The notes under the pieces are model-generated. The model saw nothing but the letters and a program-made list of their open reading frames with translations. It did not search any database and was not told the origin of the DNA. Both the position numbers and the translations under genes were made by a program. Below are positions 33,871-42,431 of a stretch of DNA of 64,000 nt, one piece after another; positions within the stretch are counted from its first letter, which is position 1, and each line of letters starts with the position of its first letter. The DNA is taken from contig NZ_JAQKGV010000015.1 of the NCBI RefSeq assembly GCF_028617075.1, forward strand, positions 31,382 through 95,381. The letters run 5' to 3'. This DNA is from Rubrobacter calidifluminis (GTDB lineage: Bacteria; Actinomycetota; Rubrobacteria; Rubrobacterales; Rubrobacteraceae).

Positions 33871-35491
33871 TCCGAAGGACCTCATGGCACCGGTCTATCC
33901 GCACCTCCTGGAGGGGGAGTGGCCGGAGCGCCTCATAACCGATTTCCTGCACGAGCACGCGCAGAACAAGCCGGAGAAACCTGCCCTCGTCGACGAGAGC
34001 CGGGGCCGGAGGGTGGTGCTCGGCTTCGCCGGGCTCGCAGACCGGGTGGACCGCATCGCCACCGCGCTGCTCGGGCTGGGCGTGAGGCCCGGGGAGGTGG
34101 TCTGCTTCCAGCTGCCGAACTACTGGGAGTTCGTCGCGCTGCAGCTCGCGCTCTCGCGCATCGGCGCGGTAAGCTGCCCGCTCATCCCGGTCTTCCGCGA
34201 GCGGGAGCTCAGGCTGATGGTCGGCCAGTCGGAGAGCCGCATCCTCGTCGTCCCGGACCGCTTCCGGAACTTCGACTACCCGCGGATGGTCGAGGGCCTG
34301 CGGGAGGACCTGCCGCGGCTCGAACGCGTCTTCGTCGTGGGGGATGAGGTCCCCGCCTGGGCCGAGCCTTTCGAGGAGCTGCTCGAGGCCGAACCCGACC
34401 GCAAGGCGCTCGAGGCTGTCCGCCCCTCGCCCTCCGACCCGACGCAGCTTCTGTACACCTCCGGGACCTCCGGGGAGCCCAAGGGCGTCGTGCACGTGCA
34501 CAACGCGCTCATCCTGGCCGACCTCCTGCACATCGAGCACTTCAGGCTCGGGGAGGAGGATACCGTCTTCGTCCCTTCCCCCTGCGCCCACCAGACGGGT
34601 TTTTTGTACGGGATGTGGCTCGCGATGGTGCTCGGGGCGACCGCGGTCTACCAGGATGTCTGGGACGGGAGGCGCGGCCTCGAGCTGGTGCGCGGGTACG
34701 GGGTGCGCTTCGTGCAGGCTGCGACGCCGTTCCTGGTCGATCTGGTCGAGGCGGTCAACGAGACCGGAAAGAGCCCGGAGGATCTGCGCATCTTCGTCGC
34801 CACCGGCGCCTCGGTACCCAGGAAGCTCGCGCAGGAGGCGCGCGAGGTGCTCGGGGCGAGCGTGTGCGGGGCGTGGGGGACGACGGAGGGGTGTCTGGTC
34901 ACCGCCGGCACGCCCGACGACCCGCCGGAGAAGACCTGGCAGACCGACGGGCGGCTGCTGCCCCGGATGGAGATGCGCGTCGTCGACGACGGGGGCAATC
35001 CCTTGCCCGCCGGCAGGGAGGGGCGCTTCCAGGTGAGGACGCCCTGCCTGTTCACCACCTACCTGCACCACCCGGAGTGGTACCGGGCGGCGGTGAGCCC
35101 GGACGGCTGGTTCGACACCGGGGACCTCGCGGTCGTGGACGACGAGGGGTACATGAGCATCACCGGGCGGGTGAAGGACATCATCAACCGGGGCGGGGAG
35201 AAGGTGCCGGTGGCGGAGGTCGAGCAGCTCCTCTACGAGCACCCGGCGGTCTCGGACGTGGCGATCGTCGCGATGCCCGACCCGAGGCTCGGGGAGCGGG
35301 CCTGCGCCTACGTGGTCCTGCGCAAGGGGGCCACCCTCACGCTCGAGGACGTGCGAGGGTACCTGCTCGCGCGCGGGATGGCCAAGCAGTACTGGCCCGA
35401 GAGGATCGAGGTCGTCGAGGAGCTGCCCCGGACGGCGAGCGGCAAGATCCAGAAGTACGTCCTGCGCGAGCGGGCGGCGAGGCTCGCATGA
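33863..35491 (+). CDS. AMP-forming acyl-CoA ligase, alicyclic/aromatic acid type
   Basis: Adenylates a carboxylic acid and transfers it to CoA. The 542-residue protein has LLYTSGTSGEPKGVVHVHN (ATP P-loop), GAWGTTEGC, WFDTGDLAVVDDEGYMSITGR (hinge Asp) with KDIINRGGEKVPVAEVE, and the catalytic Lys in RTASGKIQKYVLRE. Overall wording resembles cyclohexanecarboxylate-CoA and 2,3-dihydroxybenzoate-AMP ligases rather than long-chain enzymes. ATG 33863 lies 8 nt inside the preceding gene, a strong sign of coupling. In the cassette context it would activate a cyclohexadiene or cyclohexene carboxylate derived from shikimate. Confidence 0.88.
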   Translation: MPDPKDLMAPVYPHLLEGEWPERLITDFLHEHAQNKPEKPALVDESRGRRVVLGFAGLADRVDRIATALLGLGVRPGEVVCFQLPNYWEFVALQLALSRIGAVSCPLIPVFRERELRLMVGQSESRILVVPDRFRNFDYPRMVEGLREDLPRLERVFVVGDEVPAWAEPFEELLEAEPDRKALEAVRPSPSDPTQLLYTSGTSGEPKGVVHVHNALILADLLHIEHFRLGEEDTVFVPSPCAHQTGFLYGMWLAMVLGATAVYQDVWDGRRGLELVRGYGVRFVQAATPFLVDLVEAVNETGKSPEDLRIFVATGASVPRKLAQEAREVLGASVCGAWGTTEGCLVTAGTPDDPPEKTWQTDGRLLPRMEMRVVDDGGNPLPAGREGRFQVRTPCLFTTYLHHPEWYRAAVSPDGWFDTGDLAVVDDEGYMSITGRVKDIINRGGEKVPVAEVEQLLYEHPAVSDVAIVAMPDPRLGERACAYVVLRKGATLTLEDVRGYLLARGMAKQYWPERIEVVEELPRTASGKIQKYVLRERAARLA

Positions 35492-36624
35492 GCCCGGGGG
35501 AATTCCGGCGGCTCGAGGATGAGATCTCCGCCTTCGTGGAAGGGAGAGCCGAGGAGATCGCCGCCGCCCTCGAGGAGGGTGAAACTGACTCGGGAGAGGT
35601 GCGCGAGGAGCTGCGCCGGCGGGGATACCTGAACCTCGCCGCGCCGCGGGAGCTCGGCGGGGCGGGGGTGCCCTTCTCGCGCTACGTCGAGCTCGTCGAG
35701 CTCTTCGGCCGCACCCACGGCACGATCAGGACGATCGTGCACGTCGCCAACGGCATCTGGCGGGCGGTGGACGGGCGGGCGACCGGGGAGCAGCGCGAGC
35801 GGTTCGTGCGGCCGCTGGTCGCCGGCGAGGTGACGGCGGCCTTCACGATGAGCGAGCCCGACTCCGGGGCCGGGGCGGACCTGAAGACGAGCGTGCGGCG
35901 GGACGGAGAGGTTTACCTGCTCTCGGGGGAGAAGCACATGATCACCTTCGGCCTCACCGCCGACTACCTGCTCACCTTCGCCCGGCTCGAGGGCACGGCC
36001 GGCGCGGAGGGGACGGTGGCGCTCATGGTCCCCCGCGATACGCCGGGCGTCGAGGCGCGCCCGATGCCGCCCGCGATGGGGCTGCGCGGGACCGACTACG
36101 CCCGCGTGAGCTTCCGCGGGGTCCCAATCCCGCTCGAGAACCGGCTCGGGGAGGAGGGCGAGGGGCTCGCGGTGGCCTTCGAGGGCTTTCTCGCCCCGAG
36201 TCGCATCGCGGTCGCCGCGAGCTGCGTCGGGCTCGCGGAGAGGGCGCTCGAGCTGGCGGTGGATCACGCGAGGGGACGCGTCACCTTCGGCCGGCCCCTC
36301 GCCGCCCGGCAGGCGGTGCAGCATACGCTCGCGGAGATGGCGACCGAGATCGAGGCGGCGCGCCACCTCGTGCGGTGGGCCGCCTCCAGATGGGAGACGG
36401 GGGAGGGCGGGCTCGTCGCCTCCTCCAAGGCGAAACTGTTCGCCACCGGGATGCTGCAGCGGGTGACCGACGGGGCGCTTCAGGTACACGGCGGGGTCGG
36501 TTACTTCGCCTCGCCGATCGAGAGGATCTACCGGGACGCGCGGGTGCAGCGCTTCGAGGAGGGGACGGCCGAGGTGCAGAAGGCGCTCATCGCGCGGGAG
36601 TTGTTGGGCAAGGAGGGATCTTAA
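35488..36624 (+). CDS. Acyl-CoA dehydrogenase of the EPSPS-like cassette
   Basis: FAD enzyme of 378 residues. It contains [37 protein letters not shown] (first signature), [37 protein letters not shown] and [22 protein letters not shown] (second signature). Near the end it keeps [18 protein letters not shown], with the catalytic Glu, unlike the dehydrogenase at 4244-5389. ATG 35488 overlaps the ligase stop (ATGA), so the true protein starts there and not in the long upstream frame. Acyl-CoA dehydrogenase homologues are also part of the Streptomyces cyclohexanecarboxyl-CoA clusters. Confidence 0.9.
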   Translation: MSPGEFRRLEDEISAFVEGRAEEIAAALEEGETDSGEVREELRRRGYLNLAAPRELGGAGVPFSRYVELVELFGRTHGTIRTIVHVANGIWRAVDGRATGEQRERFVRPLVAGEVTAAFTMSEPDSGAGADLKTSVRRDGEVYLLSGEKHMITFGLTADYLLTFARLEGTAGAEGTVALMVPRDTPGVEARPMPPAMGLRGTDYARVSFRGVPIPLENRLGEEGEGLAVAFEGFLAPSRIAVAASCVGLAERALELAVDHARGRVTFGRPLAARQAVQHTLAEMATEIEAARHLVRWAASRWETGEGGLVASSKAKLFATGMLQRVTDGALQVHGGVGYFASPIERIYRDARVQRFEEGTAEVQKALIARELLGKEGS

Positions 36625-37415
36625 TGTCTTTCGAAGGAAAGCGGGCTCTCATCACCGGAGGATCGCGCGGCATCGGCCGGGCGATAGCCGTCGCCCTGGG
36701 GAAGCGCGGCGCGGAGGTCGCCGTCCACTACAAGGAGCGGAAAGATGCGGCCGAGGAGACCGCAGCCGAGATAGAGCGGGCCGGGGGGAAGGCGATCACG
36801 CTCTCCGCCGACCTCGAGGACCCGCGGGCGAACGACGAGCTCTTCGACGAGCTCACCGCGCGCTGGGGCGGGCTGGACATCTTCGTCTCGAGCGCCGGAG
36901 CGAGCGCCTTCAAGAAGGTCGGCCAGTACGGGCCGCACCACCTCGGGCGCACCTTCGCGCTCAACGTCCAGTCTTTCGTCCTGGGGGCGCAGCGGGCCGC
37001 GGAGCTGATGGCCGGCGGCGGCAGGATCCTCGCGCTCTCCAGCTACGGCAGCCAGCGCACCTTCGCCACCTACGCCAACATGGGGGCGGCGAAGGCCGCG
37101 ATCGAATCCTGGGTCCGCTCGATGGCCGCCGAGTACGGCCCGCGCGGGATCACGGTGAACGCCCTGAGCGGCGGCCTGATCGACACCGACTCGCTCCACT
37201 ACTTCTACGGGATGCCCCAGATCCCGCCGATGGAGAGCGTCGTCTCGCGCATCCCGCGCCGCCGGGTCGGGACCGCCGCCGAGATGGCCGCAGCCGCCCT
37301 CTTCCTGCTCTCCGAGGAGGCGGACTACATCACCGGGACGACACTCGTCGTCGACGGGGGGCTGAGCATCGTCTCGCCGCCGTTCGTCGGGGAGGAGCCT
37401 GACCGTACCTCATGA
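36624..37415 (+). CDS. SDR enoyl reductase, FabL/ChcA-like
   Basis: NADPH-type short-chain reductase of 263 residues. [12 protein letters not shown] is the cofactor loop; the active site reads [21 protein letters not shown], split as Ser, then Y-x6-K instead of the Y-x3-K of ketoreductases. That spacing is a mark of enoyl reductases such as FabI and FabL, and [16 protein letters not shown] also matches FabL. 1-cyclohexenylcarbonyl-CoA reductase (ChcA), which reduces ring double bonds in cyclohexanecarboxyl-CoA synthesis, is an SDR of this kind. ATG 36624 overlaps the dehydrogenase TAA by 1 nt with AAGGAGGG ahead. Being last in the four-gene cassette fits the reducing steps of that pathway. 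Confidence 0.88.
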   Translation: MSFEGKRALITGGSRGIGRAIAVALGKRGAEVAVHYKERKDAAEETAAEIERAGGKAITLSADLEDPRANDELFDELTARWGGLDIFVSSAGASAFKKVGQYGPHHLGRTFALNVQSFVLGAQRAAELMAGGGRILALSSYGSQRTFATYANMGAAKAAIESWVRSMAAEYGPRGITVNALSGGLIDTDSLHYFYGMPQIPPMESVVSRIPRRRVGTAAEMAAAALFLLSEEADYITGTTLVVDGGLSIVSPPFVGEEPDRTS

Positions 37416-37454
37416 GGGGGTTTAGATAATCCCCTCCGGAGGTAGATTCATGGG

Positions 37455-39320
37455 GTGTCCGCGTCTCGAAGGATAGCCGGTCCCTCTTCCGCGAGCCGCA
37501 GGTGGTGGGCGCTCGCTGCCTGCTGTTTCGGTCTGCTCATGGTCCTGCTCGACGTCACCGTGGTCAACGTGGCACTACCGGTGATACAGAAGGACCTGGG
37601 GGCGAGCTTCTCCGATCTGCAGTGGGTGGTTGACGCCTACACGATAGCGCTCGCGGTCTTCGTTGTGACCTCCGGGCGGGTCGGGGACATCTTCGGGCGC
37701 AAGAAGGTGTTCATGTTCGGGCTTGGGCTGTTCACCGTCGGCTCCTTCCTGTGCGGGCTCTCCGGGCACGTCTCGTTCGACGGACTCTCCCACATCGACC
37801 TCCTGCTCGCCGCGCGCGGGATACAGGGGGTGGGCGGATCGGTGATGCTCCCGGTCTCCCTCGCGATAGTCTCCGCGACCTTCGAGGGGCCTCAGCGGGC
37901 GACGGCGATCGGGATCTGGGGCGGGGTGAGCGGGCTCGCCACCGCCGTGGGGCCGGTCGTCGGGGGCTTTCTGGTCGAGAAGGTCAGCTGGGAGTCTATC
38001 TTCTACATCAACATACCCGTAGGGGCCGCGGGTATCCTGCTCTCCGCCTGGGCGATAAGGGATACCCGCGACGAGAGGGCCCCGCGCTCGATAGACCTCT
38101 TCGGGCTCGCGACGGTGACCGTGGGCATCTTCTGCCTGGTCCTGGCCCTGATCCGGGGCCAGGACCGGGGGTGGACCTCTTCCTACATCGTCGCGCTCTT
38201 CGTCGTCGCGGCGATCGCGCTCGTCGCCTTCGTCGCTGGCGAACTGCGGATGAAGCACCCGATGGTGGACCCTAGGCTCTTCAAGAACCGCAGCTTCACC
38301 GGTGCGGCGATAGCCGCCTTCACCCTGAGCGCCGGGCTCTACTCGCTGTTTCTCTACCTGACGCTGTACCTGCAGAACGCTTTGGGCTTCAGCGCGCTCG
38401 AGACGGGGCTCAGGCTCCTGCCGCTGAGCGGGCTCGTGCTGTTCACCGCGCCGCTCGCCGGGAATTTGAGCGGTCGCTTCAGCCCGCGGCCCGTGCTCTT
38501 CTGCGGGATGGCGCTGCTCGCGGTCGCGGCGTTCCTGATGACGCGCATCTCGCCGCGGGACACGGCATCCGACTGGGTCGTGCTGCTGCCGGCCTTCGTC
38601 GTCGCCGGGCTCGGCAATGGGCTGGTGAACGCCCCGATCTCGACTACCGCCGTGGGGACCGTCCCCCAGAGGCTCTCCGGGATGGCCTCCGGCGTGAACA
38701 ACGTCTGCCGGCAGGTCGGGACCGCCTTCGGGGTGGCGCTCTGGGGTGCGATCCTAACCAACCGCTACGACGACTACGTGCGCCAGAAGATACAGAACCT
38801 GAACGCCCCGCACCTGACCGGGCAGATCAAACAGAGGATCATCCATGGCGTCCAGGATGCCGGGACCACCGCCGGGAGCACGGGCCTGAAAGGGGCCCCG
38901 CCGCGCTTCGAGCGTATCCCGTTCTTCGGCGAGGTGCAGCGGATAGCACGCGCCTCTTTCGTCGACGGGACCGTGGACATCTTCCGGCTCGCCGCGTTCA
39001 TGCTCGCGCTCGGGGCGATCGCCTCGGTGCTGCTGGTCCACGGTTCGGATCTCGAGGGACAGAGCCGGGGCGAAAAACGGCGGGGCGGCCTCGATCCGCT
39101 GCTCGGCGGGGTCGCGCTCGCCTACCTGAGCCACCGGCTCGAGAACGCCGACGGGAACTCGCCGCAGCTCGTCTCGGCGGCGGCGCGGCTCGTCCCGGAA
39201 TCTGATGGCTCCGAGGAGGAGCGGGCCAGGATCGCCGGAAGGGACCTCGTGCGGCCGCTGGCGGTGCGGATGCTGCTCGAGGCGTTGCGCCGCCGCCATG
39301 GTCCCGGCGGAACCGGCTGA
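37455..39320 (+). CDS. DHA2-family (EmrB/QacA) 14-TM MFS exporter
   Basis: Proton-driven drug or metabolite exporter of 621 residues with fourteen predicted helices. LLMVLLDVTVVNVALPVIQKDL with LQWVVDAYTIALA is the diagnostic N-terminal motif; GRVGDIFGRKKVFM is loop 2-3. The protein ends in a hydrophilic tail of about 90 residues (from SDLEGQSRGEKRR), longer than usual. GTG 37455 lies 12 nt after GGAGGT. It follows the enoyl reductase by 39 nt and may export a product of the cassette or be an unrelated efflux pump. A weak hairpin (GAGGGG 37414-37419, CCCCTC 37431-37436) separates them. Confidence 0.88.
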   Translation: MSASRRIAGPSSASRRWWALAACCFGLLMVLLDVTVVNVALPVIQKDLGASFSDLQWVVDAYTIALAVFVVTSGRVGDIFGRKKVFMFGLGLFTVGSFLCGLSGHVSFDGLSHIDLLLAARGIQGVGGSVMLPVSLAIVSATFEGPQRATAIGIWGGVSGLATAVGPVVGGFLVEKVSWESIFYINIPVGAAGILLSAWAIRDTRDERAPRSIDLFGLATVTVGIFCLVLALIRGQDRGWTSSYIVALFVVAAIALVAFVAGELRMKHPMVDPRLFKNRSFTGAAIAAFTLSAGLYSLFLYLTLYLQNALGFSALETGLRLLPLSGLVLFTAPLAGNLSGRFSPRPVLFCGMALLAVAAFLMTRISPRDTASDWVVLLPAFVVAGLGNGLVNAPISTTAVGTVPQRLSGMASGVNNVCRQVGTAFGVALWGAILTNRYDDYVRQKIQNLNAPHLTGQIKQRIIHGVQDAGTTAGSTGLKGAPPRFERIPFFGEVQRIARASFVDGTVDIFRLAAFMLALGAIASVLLVHGSDLEGQSRGEKRRGGLDPLLGGVALAYLSHRLENADGNSPQLVSAAARLVPESDGSEEERARIAGRDLVRPLAVRMLLEALRRRHGPGGTG

Positions 39321-39326
39321 GCCTTC

Positions 39327-40304
39327 TCACCCCACCCCGGCGAGGGCGAGCGCGAAATACCCGCGCCCGTCGGTGTAGAGCTCGACGAGGGAGAGCCCGG
39401 CCCCCCGGAGAACCTCCTCGACCGAGTGTGGGGTGAACTTCGCACTGATCTCGGTGCGCATCCCCTCGCCCGCCTCGAAGTGCACGAGCTCCTCTTCTCC
39501 CGCCCGCACGCCCTGCTCCATTCCGGCGTCGAGCCACATCTCCACGCGGCTCTCCTCTGCGTCGTAGAAGGCGCGGTGCTCGAAGCGACGCGGGTCGAGG
39601 TCGGTCCGGAGGTGGCGGTTCACGACGCGTAGCAGGTTCCTGTTGAACCGGGCCGTCACACCCGCGGCGTCGTCGTACGCCGCCTCGATGACGCCGGGGT
39701 CCTTGACCAGGTCCACGCCGAGCAGCAGGTGGTCCCCGGCTTCCATCCCCGCGCGCAGCTTCGAGAGGAACTCCCTCCTTCTCTCGGGGGTGAAGTTGCC
39801 GACCGTGCCGCCGAGGAAGAGGATGAGTCTCTCCCCGGAGGCGGGCCTGGCCAGGAGATCGCCCAGCGAGGCGTGGAAGTCCCCGACGTAGCCCCTCACC
39901 TCCAGGCCCGGGTACTCCTTCGAGAGCCTCGTCCCGCTCTCGCGCAGGGCGCTCTCACTGACGTCCAGCGGCACGTAGCGTACCGGACGGCCGTCGTGGG
40001 AGAGCATCGTCTCGATCAGGATCCGGGTCTTGCTCGCAGATCCGGAGCCGAGCTCGACGAGCTCCCGGCTGCCGGTCCTGCGCAGGATGTCCCCGGCCCG
40101 CTCGCGCAGGATGGAGAGCTCGGTGCGGGTCTGGTAGTACTCGGGCTGGCGGGTTATCTCCTCGAAGAGCGCCGAGCCGCGCTCGTCGTAGAAGTACTTG
40201 GGCCAGGGCGAGAAGTCCTTCGCCACGAGCCCCGCCCGCAGCTCCTCCGACGGGCTCGCCGTCCCCCGCCTCAGGACGCCCACACGGACCGCATCCCCGC
40301 TCAC
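39327..40304 (-). CDS. egtD: L-histidine N-alpha-methyltransferase
   Basis: SAM-dependent trimethylation of histidine to hercynine, the first committed step of ergothioneine synthesis. The 325-residue protein has FSPWPKYFYDERGSALFEEITRQPEYYQTRTE, split as the family opening, then LVELGSGSASKTRILIE (SAM loop), LILFLGGTVGNFTPE and LLLGVDLVKDPGVIEAAYDD, and ends with ISAKFTPHSVEEVL. GTG 40304 overlaps the egtC stop by 4 nt. It is the last gene of the unit quinone reductase-egtB-egtC-egtD. The product is an antioxidant thiol of actinobacteria. Confidence 0.94.
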   Translation of the reverse strand: MSGDAVRVGVLRRGTASPSEELRAGLVAKDFSPWPKYFYDERGSALFEEITRQPEYYQTRTELSILRERAGDILRRTGSRELVELGSGSASKTRILIETMLSHDGRPVRYVPLDVSESALRESGTRLSKEYPGLEVRGYVGDFHASLGDLLARPASGERLILFLGGTVGNFTPERRREFLSKLRAGMEAGDHLLLGVDLVKDPGVIEAAYDDAAGVTARFNRNLLRVVNRHLRTDLDPRRFEHRAFYDAEESRVEMWLDAGMEQGVRAGEEELVHFEAGEGMRTEISAKFTPHSVEEVLRGAGLSLVELYTDGRGYFALALAGVG

Positions 40305-41089
40305 GACAGCGGCCTCAGGGTGATGCCCGCCCCCGAGACCGAGAGCAGGTGCCCCTCGGGGACCTCGCGCCATTTCGGGTCGCCGTCGAGCCTCTCGGAG
40401 GCGACGACGGTCGCCTGCGGAAAGGCGGCCCCGTCCTCGAGAACGTAGAGCGAGTCCGCCCTCCCCCGGCTCGCGAGGCGGGTGAAGGCCATCGTCCCGC
40501 CGTCGGTCACCGCCAGGTTGAGCCGGGCCGCCGCGCCCCGCTCCTCGCAGAGCTCCACGACCCTGCGGGCGGTCCCGGCGAGCGCGGCGCCGGGGTCCTC
40601 GTTCTCCCGCAGGAGGTCCAGCAGGAGGGCGAAGATCGTCTCCGAGTCCGTTGCGCCGGAGAGCGCGGCGTAGGACTCGTCGCTCAGGGAGTGGCGCAGC
40701 CGTCGCATGACCTTTCGCTGGAAGCCTTCTATGGCCCCGTTGTGCGCGAAGAGGTACCTGCCCGAGGAGAACGGCGGGGTGCCGCTCTCCTCCGCCACGA
40801 GCGGCGGGGTGGCGCTGCGCACGGCGGCGAGGATGCAGCGGGAGCGGGTCCTCGGGGCGATGCTCGCGAAGCTGCGGTCGGACCAGATGGGACGCGTCGA
40901 GCGGTAGAGCGCGGGCTCCTCGCCGGCCCACGGCACGTACCACCCGGCCCCGAAGCCGTCGGCGTTCACCGTGCCGGAGAGCATCTCCCGCGGGGCGTGG
41001 CTCTGGACGAGCAGCGAGTGGGGCGGCTCGAGCACGAGCGAGGAGACGGTCGCCTCGGGTCCTCCGAGGTAGGCGGCCAGGCGGCACAT
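40301..41089 (-). CDS. egtC: Ergothioneine biosynthesis gamma-glutamyl hydrolase
   Basis: Class II glutamine-amidotransferase-fold hydrolase that removes glutamate from the gamma-glutamyl hercynylcysteine sulfoxide intermediate. The 262-residue protein begins Met-Cys-Arg-Leu-Ala-Ala-Tyr, leaving Cys2 as N-terminal nucleophile after Met removal. HNGAIEGFQRKVMRRL, NADGFGAGWYVPW and TDSETIFALLLDL are the usual landmarks. ATG 41089 is 2 nt after the egtB stop. Presence of egtC indicates that EgtB here uses gamma-glutamylcysteine rather than free cysteine, as in mycobacteria. Confidence 0.93.
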   Translation of the reverse strand: MCRLAAYLGGPEATVSSLVLEPPHSLLVQSHAPREMLSGTVNADGFGAGWYVPWAGEEPALYRSTRPIWSDRSFASIAPRTRSRCILAAVRSATPPLVAEESGTPPFSSGRYLFAHNGAIEGFQRKVMRRLRHSLSDESYAALSGATDSETIFALLLDLLRENEDPGAALAGTARRVVELCEERGAAARLNLAVTDGGTMAFTRLASRGRADSLYVLEDGAAFPQATVVASERLDGDPKWREVPEGHLLSVSGAGITLRPLS

Positions 41090-41091
41090 CC

Positions 41092-42402
41092 CTACTCGCT
41101 GCGGGCGCAGCGGAACCCGACGAAGAGCTGGCGCCTTATCGGGAAGTCCCAGTTGCGAAAGGTGTTGCGGATGGCGCAGGGACGGGTCGCCCAGGAGCCG
41201 CCGCGCAGCACCATGTACCCGTCGTCGAAGAAGACCTCGGAGTACTCCCGGTAGGGGAAGCTCTCGAAGCCGGGGTAGCCGGAGAACTCGGTCGCGGTCC
41301 ACTCCCAGACGTCCCCGATCATGCCCAAAACGCCGTAGGGGCTGGCACCTTCGGGGAAGGCGCCCACCCCGGCCGGGCGGAAGGCGAGCTGGTCGAGGTT
41401 CGCCCTCTCGGGCGTCGGAGGATCGTCCCCCCAGGGGAAGAGGCGCCTGGTCTCGTTCTCGGGGTCCCAGGAGGCCGCTTTCTCCCACTCGGCCTCGGTC
41501 GGGAGCCGTTTGCCGGCCCAGCGGGCGTACGCGTCGGCCTCGTACCAGGAGACGTGCATGACCGGTGTCTCGGGGTCGAGCGGCTCGTCGAAGCCGAAAC
41601 GCCGGATGCGCCACCCGCCGGCCGCGCTCCGGTGCCAGGACATGGGGTGGGTGATCTCCTCTTCGCGGATCCAAGCCCACCCCTCCGGCTCCCAGAGTTC
41701 TTTTCTCCGGTAGCCCCCGTCCTCGACGAACTCGAGGAAGGCGGCGTTGGTGACGGGTGCTTTGTCTATGTAGAAGCCGGGCAGATCGACCTCGTGCGCC
41801 GGGCGCTCGTTGTCGAGCGCCCACGCGGTATCGTCGGTCCCCATGAGAAACGCCCCGGCCGGGACGTGGACCATCTCCTCCTCGGGTGGGTTCGCCGGGG
41901 GGAGATGCCTGCGGGGTTCGGGCCGGTAGCCCTCTCCCCGCATGAGCTGCAGCGTCTGGAGCATGGTCTCGTTGTGCTGGGCCTCATGCTGGAGGACCAT
42001 GTTGTAGACGAAGCCGCCCTCGAGCAGGGGGCCGCCGTCCTCGAGGTCGACCTCGCGCAGCACCTCGAGCGCGGCGGCGCGCACGGTGTCCAGGTAGCGG
42101 TCGGCCTGCTCCCGGTCGAGCATCTCCAGCGAGGGGCGCTCGCTGCGCGGGGTGAGCGTGGCGTTGTAGATGTCGAAGAGCTCCCGGTCGGAGAGTTCCC
42201 TCCCCGCCACCTCCTTCAGGAGCCAGAGCTCCTCGTAGTTGCCGATGTGGCCGTAGTCCCAGATGAGGGGGCTCATGATGGTGCTGTGCTGGGCGTAGAG
42301 GTCCTCGTCGGAGACGGTGGAGAGCAGCATCCGGGTGCGCTCCCGGCCCTCCTCCATCCTGCGGGCTATCTCGCGTTTGAGGGTGACGCTTCTGGTGTCC
42401 AT
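41092..42402 (-). CDS. egtB: Hercynine oxygenase (sulfoxide synthase)
   Basis: Non-haem iron enzyme joining hercynine and gamma-glutamylcysteine through an oxidative C-S bond. The 436-residue protein has an N-terminal DinB-like domain with the iron ligands: His in WDYGHIGNYEE and the HxxxHxE pair in LQHEAQHNETML. The C-terminal formylglycine-generating-enzyme-like domain has VPAGAFLMGTDD, PVTHVSWYEADAYA-type wording (VMHVSWYEADAYARWAGKRLPTEAE, shown in part), and LRGGSWATRP, GFRCAR at the end. ATG 42402. egtA and egtE are not in this window and would have to lie elsewhere or be replaced. Confidence 0.94.
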   Translation of the reverse strand: MDTRSVTLKREIARRMEEGRERTRMLLSTVSDEDLYAQHSTIMSPLIWDYGHIGNYEELWLLKEVAGRELSDRELFDIYNATLTPRSERPSLEMLDREQADRYLDTVRAAALEVLREVDLEDGGPLLEGGFVYNMVLQHEAQHNETMLQTLQLMRGEGYRPEPRRHLPPANPPEEEMVHVPAGAFLMGTDDTAWALDNERPAHEVDLPGFYIDKAPVTNAAFLEFVEDGGYRRKELWEPEGWAWIREEEITHPMSWHRSAAGGWRIRRFGFDEPLDPETPVMHVSWYEADAYARWAGKRLPTEAEWEKAASWDPENETRRLFPWGDDPPTPERANLDQLAFRPAGVGAFPEGASPYGVLGMIGDVWEWTATEFSGYPGFESFPYREYSEVFFDDGYMVLRGGSWATRPCAIRNTFRNWDFPIRRQLFVGFRCARSE

Positions 42403-42431
42403 GGTCCTTACACCTTAGCCTTCCTTCGTTT

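Noticed and set aside
31069..33885. 938-codon minus-strand open frame opposite the LarA-domain and EPSPS-like genes
   Set aside because: Composition is that of an antisense shadow and it crosses an intergenic promoter region; the plus-strand genes have motifs and ribosome sites.
37414..37436. Hairpin GAGGGG...CCCCTC after the enoyl reductase as a terminator
   Set aside because: Only 6 bp, no T-run, and it runs into the ribosome site of the next gene; it may be chance.
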